A stretch of 64,000 bases of DNA. Source: Spongilla lacustris. Its lineage: Eukaryota; Porifera; Demospongiae; Spongillida; Spongillidae. Below the pieces are notes generated by a model. That model was given only the letters and a program-made list of their open reading frames with translations, did no database searches and was not told the DNA's origin. Of this stretch, positions 59,401 through 64,000 are shown piece after piece; position 1 is the first letter of the stretch; each line of letters starts with the position of its first letter. Location of the stretch: positions 21,364,500 through 21,428,499 of the forward strand of contig OX442416.1 in assembly GCA_949361645.1 (NCBI GenBank), read 5' to 3'. A program made the translations under genes and the position numbers.

Positions 59401-62400
59401 ACACCACACCTTCACAAACCACACCCTTCACACACCACACTTCACACATCACCCTTCACACCCTCCACACACCCCACTTCCCACACCCCACCCCTCACAC
59501 ACCACACCCTTCACACACCACACCCTCCACATCCTTACTTTTCTGTTCAGCAGTGAGAACTCTTCCTTGCAGGACATACAACTGTTCACACTATCACTGT
59601 CCATCCACTCTGAGCTGGTGTGCTCACTCTCCAGCTGGTCTGCCAGTTGCCATAGTGATGCCTTCTGCCTACAAGGGGCAAGAGGATAATCACTCTGTGA
59701 AGCAACCCTGGGTGAGGATATATAGCAACCCTGGGTGAGGATATATAGCAACCCTGGGTGAGGATATATAGCAACCCTGGGTGAGGATATATAGCAACCC
59801 TGGGTGAGGATATATAGCAACCCTGGATGAGGGTATATAGCAACCCTGGGTGAGGGTATATAGCAACCCTGGATGAGGGTATATAGCAACCCTGGGTGAG
59901 GATATATAGCAACCCTGGATGAGGGTATATAGCAACCCTGGGTGAGGGTATAGCAACCCTGGGTGAGGGTATATAGCAACCCTGGGTGAGGGTATATAGC
60001 AACCCTGGGTGAGGGTATATAGCAACCCTGGATGAGGGTATATAGCAACCCTGGGTGAGGGTATAGCAACCCTGGGTGAGGATATATAGCAACCCTTGGT
60101 GAGGATATATAGCAACCCTGGGTGAGGATATATAGCAACCAGGGCTGGGTGAAGATATATAGCAAGCCTGGGTGAGGATATATAACAACCCTGGGTGAGG
60201 ATATATAGCAACCCTGGGTGAGGATATATGGGAAAGTTTACGAGAAAGGGACCTAGCGTGTATTATAAAAAAGTATAATAAAAATGCATTATGTTTGATT
60301 TGCTATAACTTCCGAACAGTTAACGCTATCACCTTCCTATTTTCAATACTTCATACTGCACCATTTCTCTATGGTAAAATACATTTTGGAGTCTTGCACT
60401 TGCTCCATGCCAGTATTGCAACGTCCGATACCCCACCAGGTTCAAACCCGCCATAACTTTCGGTAGGAGTAATCAAATCGCTTCAAATTCGGTTTGTAGG
60501 TAGAGAGGTCCTATATCTATCAATTTGTTCTGTTTGTTAATTTTTATGCCATCCATTACGGAGATACAGTTGAACATATAGCAACCCTGGGTAAGGATAT
60601 ATATGACTGTGTGTGTGTGTGTATGTGTGTGTGTGTGTGTGTTATGTACAATTACTAGTGTGTGTTACGTCTGTATGTGTGTGTGGACACCACTAACATG
60701 CAGCACAATTGGTATCAGTAAAATTACTGGATTCCCTGAATATTTACTAAGCAAGCAAAAGCACACATGTAGTGAACGTACTCGAGCAGCTTGGCAAACA
60801 TCTTCCTGATCTCCTCATTCTCCCTGGCCAGTCGAGAGGATTCCTTCTTCTCTGCAAGCAGTTGCTTCTTGGTGGCATCAAGCTCCGTCTGAAACCTTAG
60901 CGACTCAACCCTCTCCTTGTCCCTAGTGGCTGTTTTCTATAGTGAGGATGGGGAGGAGGATGAGAATGGGGAGGATGGGGAGGAGGATAGGAGTCAAAGG
61001 GGCACCAAAGTGGGGGCAGGTGATATATGGGGGAGGGGCATACACGTGGGCGGGGCAATACCTCCATTTGGAGGGATGTCAGTTCGTCCCTTGTGGCCTT
61101 CAGTTCAAGTTGTGTTTGCTTCAGCAATTCACTCTCCTTTGTCTTGGCAGTCAAGCCCTTCTGCAATGAAGCGGCCTGGGCACCCATCTCAGCTACCTGC
61201 TTTTCCAACGAGGCATTTGAAGTCTTCATCTCTAGCAGCTGTTTGTCCAACCTAGCACATGTCTGGGGAGGAGGGAGGAGAGGGAGGGGAGGGAGGGAGG
61301 AGGAGAGAGTGGAGAGGGAGGGAGGGAGGGAGTGGAGAGGGAGGGAGGGGAGGGAGTGGAGAGGGAGGGAGTGGAGAGGGAGGGAGGGGAGGGAGTGGAG
61401 AGGGAGGGAGGGGAGGGAGTGGAGAGATAGGGAGGGGAGGGAGTGGAGAGGGAGGGACGGGAGGAGAGGGAGGGAGGGAAGGAGAGGAGAGGAAGGAAGG
61501 AGAGATAGGGAGGAGATAAAATGATGAACACACCTTTGCAATAATAACCAATCAAGTTACCAATACATGTACACAAACTGCCTTCAGACGATTAATAATA
61601 CTTGGGACACTGGTTAGTTAATTTATGTTAGTGCAATGGATAGAATAATAAGTACAGAGCCACGGGCATTGTGGGCTAACACTGAAGAACAGGACACACC
61701 CACACACCTCTTTGGATTGTTCCAGGGCCACTAGCTGGGAGCTCAGCTGGTACTTGAGGGAGCTGACTTCGCTCTCAGACGCGTCTTTGAGCGAATGGAA
61801 ACGTTCCACCAGCCCATCCCTCTCCTCCTCTGCGACCTTCCTCCCCCTCCTCTCAGCCCCCAGCTGCTCGTTCATCTTCTCCCTCAGCACGGCGTAAGCG
61901 TTCTGGTGCTGGGCGTCCTGTTCCCTCAAGGCTCTCTGGTGTTGGGTGTCCTGTTCCCTCATGGCTCTCTGGTGCTGGGCGTCCTGTTCCTTCATAGCTC
62001 TCTGGTGCTCCTCTCTGAGGAGGATGGCCTCCTGCTCCATCTGCTGCCTCAGCTGGGCCACTACCAGGTCCCCAGACCCGTCTACCTCCAGGTCCCCAGA
62101 CCTGTCTACATTGGGCGTTGCATGGGCAGGTGTATCGATGATGATGTCAGACTGAACTGGCACCTGGGGGGGGAATCATTTCAGCCATGACAGTGGTGTG
62201 GTGATATTATAGATATTATTCTAACATGCATGGAATGTCAGCTGAGAATGGCTGGGTGCGCATTAGTTAATCGTCTGTGGCTTTGGTGGGCGACTGTGGT
62301 CTGTTTAAAGTTCCTTTGAGAATTTAGCTCTGTACCCTACTTTGGACAACCAAGCTTTGCAGATCACCTTTAGGAACTATCCCTTTTATAGTGCACCCAT

Positions 62401-64000
62401 CCCTTTGAGAGGCCATATAAGGATAGCCAACACTTGTCCCACATGTATGCTCACATGCACCCTAAACTGCCCCCCCACCCCCTACATACCGTCGCCTTGG
62501 TAACCTCCAGTTCTTCCCGTAGCCTCACGTTCTCTTCTCTCAGCTGCCCACATGCCACGCCCTCTTTCTGCAGGGCCTCAAGGAGGCGTGTCTCCTCGTC
62601 ACGTGACCTCTCCAACTTGACTGTGGCTTCTCTAAGCCCCTCCTCCAACTCCCTCATGTGACCCTTCAGAAGCCGCACCTCTTCCTGTAGGATCCCAAAG
62701 GCAGCATATGAAGGCAAACCCTCCACACATTTCCGTAGCGATGACAGGAACACCACCACATCATCTGTATTGCTGATGTGGACGTCCTCAGTGGGTGGGG
62801 CTCGGTTGCCGTCACTACTGTTGCCATGGTGCCCCACGGTGGCCTGTATAGCACCCAGCAGGGTGGAGATGGTCTCCCAGTGGGAAGGTGTGACCACACC
62901 CCCATCCCCTCTGCTGCAGGGGCTCTGCCCCCCGTCCCCATCCTCTTCCACAATGGACCTCTCAGCTAGCTCCGCAATGCTGAGCGTGGTGGGCGGAGCC
63001 TCTGTTGAGGTATGGGAAGGAGAGGGTATAGAGGGAGGAGGTGGGGTGGTGGGCGGGGGCCTGACCACATCCGTAGGCATGGCAACCGTTGCAGCGCTGG
63101 GTGTGGCCAAAGGTAACTTGAACTGGGAGGGTGAGGTGGTCACAGGATGGTGGTCGGAGGACTGACCACTGTCAGAAGAGGTAGACTCTCCAGAGGACTC
63201 CACACCTTGCTCCACCGGGGAGAGGGGTAAGGAGGGCTGAGGGTAGGGGAGGGGGGTGGAGACCTCCATCTTTGGTGCAGGGGCAGACGAGGGTGTCCTG
63301 GTGGGGGTGTTGATGGACTGGGGAGGAGGGGAGGCCACAGGCAGTCTCTGAAGACTCTGGAAGGACTTTCTGAAAGGTAACAGATGGGGTGGTAACCATG
63401 GTGATCACATATAAGATCTAATCACATCAATGCCTCTAGATGTGATCTCATTTCCCACATTTCCATGGCAACATTAAGGACATCCTCTTACTGTGCCCTA
63501 CAAGCTAACACACAAGGCCCCGGTATAAACATTCTCTAAAAGGTAAGGAAGGGGGAAGAGAGGGATGGTGAGGCAAGGGATGCTGGGGAGGAGGAGATTG
63601 GGAGGGGATCGGGAGGGTACCTGAGGAGGAATGGGGAGGAGGGGTGCCCATGCCTTACATGGCGAAGGATGGCCACGTGTTGTCAAGATCCAGCCCATCC
63701 AGGGGGAGGTGGAACTGCACGTCCCCGAGATCATAGAGGGCCACCACCACCTGTTGGGACAACTGGGGGAGGAGGAGGACTGCCCCAGAGACGTACCAAT
63801 CCCTGGGGAGGAGGGTGGGAGGGGCCACAGCATAATGACAATCGGTGCACATATGCACACACCTATGTACACACACATTCAGATACGGTTGTAGCCATGG
63901 TTACCTTGTCTTCTTGACGTCGCTTACAGTGGTCTGGATGCACTCGGCCAACAAATGCTCCGAAAGACATCTTCTAATAAAAGCCCGCCCCTTGCCCTGG
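56477..64000 (-). CDS. FYCO1: FYCO1-like RUN/FYVE/GOLD autophagy adaptor (5' end outside window)
   Basis: Eleven exons, all phases compatible: 63905-64000 (partial), 63659-63802, 62490-63369, 61708-62163, 61062-61262, 60782-60936, 59539-59668, 59191-59264, 58046-58985, 56585-56691, 56477-56528 (stop 56477-56479); about 1,075 codons here. RUN domain (GKGRAFIRRCLSEHLLAE; DWYVSGAVLLLPQLSQ; LDNTWPSFA), Pro/Ser-rich linker, coiled coils, with a repeated QHQRAxREQDA stretch at about 61880-62010. FYVE finger: WMDSD, CMSC, RKHHCRSCGKVFCHNCC, RVCNVC, with all eight cysteines and the WxxD, R-K-HHCR and RVC motifs. GOLD domain: VGWEFSSEPKGLAFGI...LRRCTSHKATLTG...GKYILNFDNC. FYCO1 links Rab7/PI3P-positive autophagosomes to LC3 and kinesin. 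DDSYVVIET (about 58355-58382), between FYVE and GOLD, fits an LC3-interacting motif. The coiled coil is shorter than in vertebrates. No lesions seen. Confidence 0.9.
56982..57949. mobile_element. hAT-like inverted-repeat element in the FYCO1 intron (968 bp)
   Basis: Starts CAGGCGCGGCGGAG and ends CTCCGCCGCCCCTG (one mismatch between the inverted ends). Poly-G and poly-C runs lie just inside each end, like the other CAGGGGCGG-type elements here. Open minus-strand stretches inside (57211-57625) show no recognisable domain. No clear target duplication. Confidence 0.68.
59400..59535. repeat. CACACC-rich simple repeat in FYCO1 intron
   Basis: Irregular tandem of cacaccaca-ccttcaca units immediately downstream of the FYVE-start exon donor. 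Confidence 0.75.
59699..60232. repeat. Second 23-bp minisatellite, in FYCO1 intron (about 23 units)
   Basis: Units of 23 bp with core ATATAGCAACCCTGGGTGAG. Variants ggatgaggg and ggtgaggat alternate, and two units lack tata. A stray unit at about 60577-60600 lies beyond about 340 bp of unique sequence, so the array was split by an insertion. Like the other minisatellite, it is open in three frames (minus strand) only because 23 is not divisible by 3. Confidence 0.93.
60604..60645. repeat. TG dinucleotide repeat
   Basis: Nearly pure (tg)n run in a FYCO1 intron. Confidence 0.9.
61263..61520. repeat. Purine-rich tandem tract in FYCO1 intron
   Basis: About 250 bp of G/A on the plus strand built from gggagggagtggagag-like units. 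On the minus (coding) strand it is the pyrimidine tract directly preceding the acceptor of exon 61062-61262. Confidence 0.92.

Noticed and set aside
61027..61524. Gly/Arg/Glu-rich open frames
   Set aside because: Purine-rich intronic repeat. The real exon (61062-61262) is on the other strand.

Overview
This window looks like nuclear DNA of an invertebrate animal, most likely a sponge (inference). Its recognisable genes are metazoan: a RING/B-box/filamin/NHL TRIM protein, an FYCO1-type RUN/FYVE/GOLD autophagy adaptor, an RPAP3-type co-chaperone and a glypican fragment. They are split by short GT-AG introns, several only about 50-100 bp long. Bacterial features (operons, ribosome binding sites) are absent, and the space between genes is packed with transposon remnants, minisatellites and homopolymer runs.

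Layout. 1-13.5 kb: two copies of a TRIM-NHL gene on the minus strand. The first is dead (in-frame stop, 2-bp deletion, 931-bp hAT-like insertion with an 8-bp target duplication) and the second is intact. Each is followed by a copy of one long non-coding segment carrying a 23-bp minisatellite. A third copy of that segment lies at 50.9-56.4 kb and runs into the 3' end of the FYCO1-like gene. The first copy carries a broken duplicate of the last two FYCO1 exons. 14.7-17.6 kb: an RPAP3-like gene on the minus strand, with apparent indels. 18-22.2 kb: Penelope, Copia, chromodomain-like and glypican-like fragments. 23-43 kb: almost gene-free. It holds a pogo/Tigger transposase relic, a 9-kb two-level tandem array (about 365-bp and about 565-bp blocks), a 16-bp polypyrimidine repeat and a set of 0.3-1.4-kb duplications.

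44-50.5 kb is the most striking region. A degenerate integrase/OTU-protease element on the plus strand is split by a second element on the minus strand. That second element appears fully intact (seven exons, D-D-E integrase, CXC-like cysteine cluster, Ulp1-like protease, PHD finger). It is bounded by clusters of the palindrome CCGGTTACGTAACCGG. The architecture resembles Ginger-type cut-and-paste transposons.

56.5-64 kb: a complete-looking FYCO1-like gene, truncated only at its 5' end by the window edge. All exon phases agree. It encodes RUN, coiled-coil, FYVE and GOLD domains and a candidate LC3-interacting motif between FYVE and GOLD. Its introns hold a hAT-like element, a second 23-bp minisatellite and a purine-rich tract.
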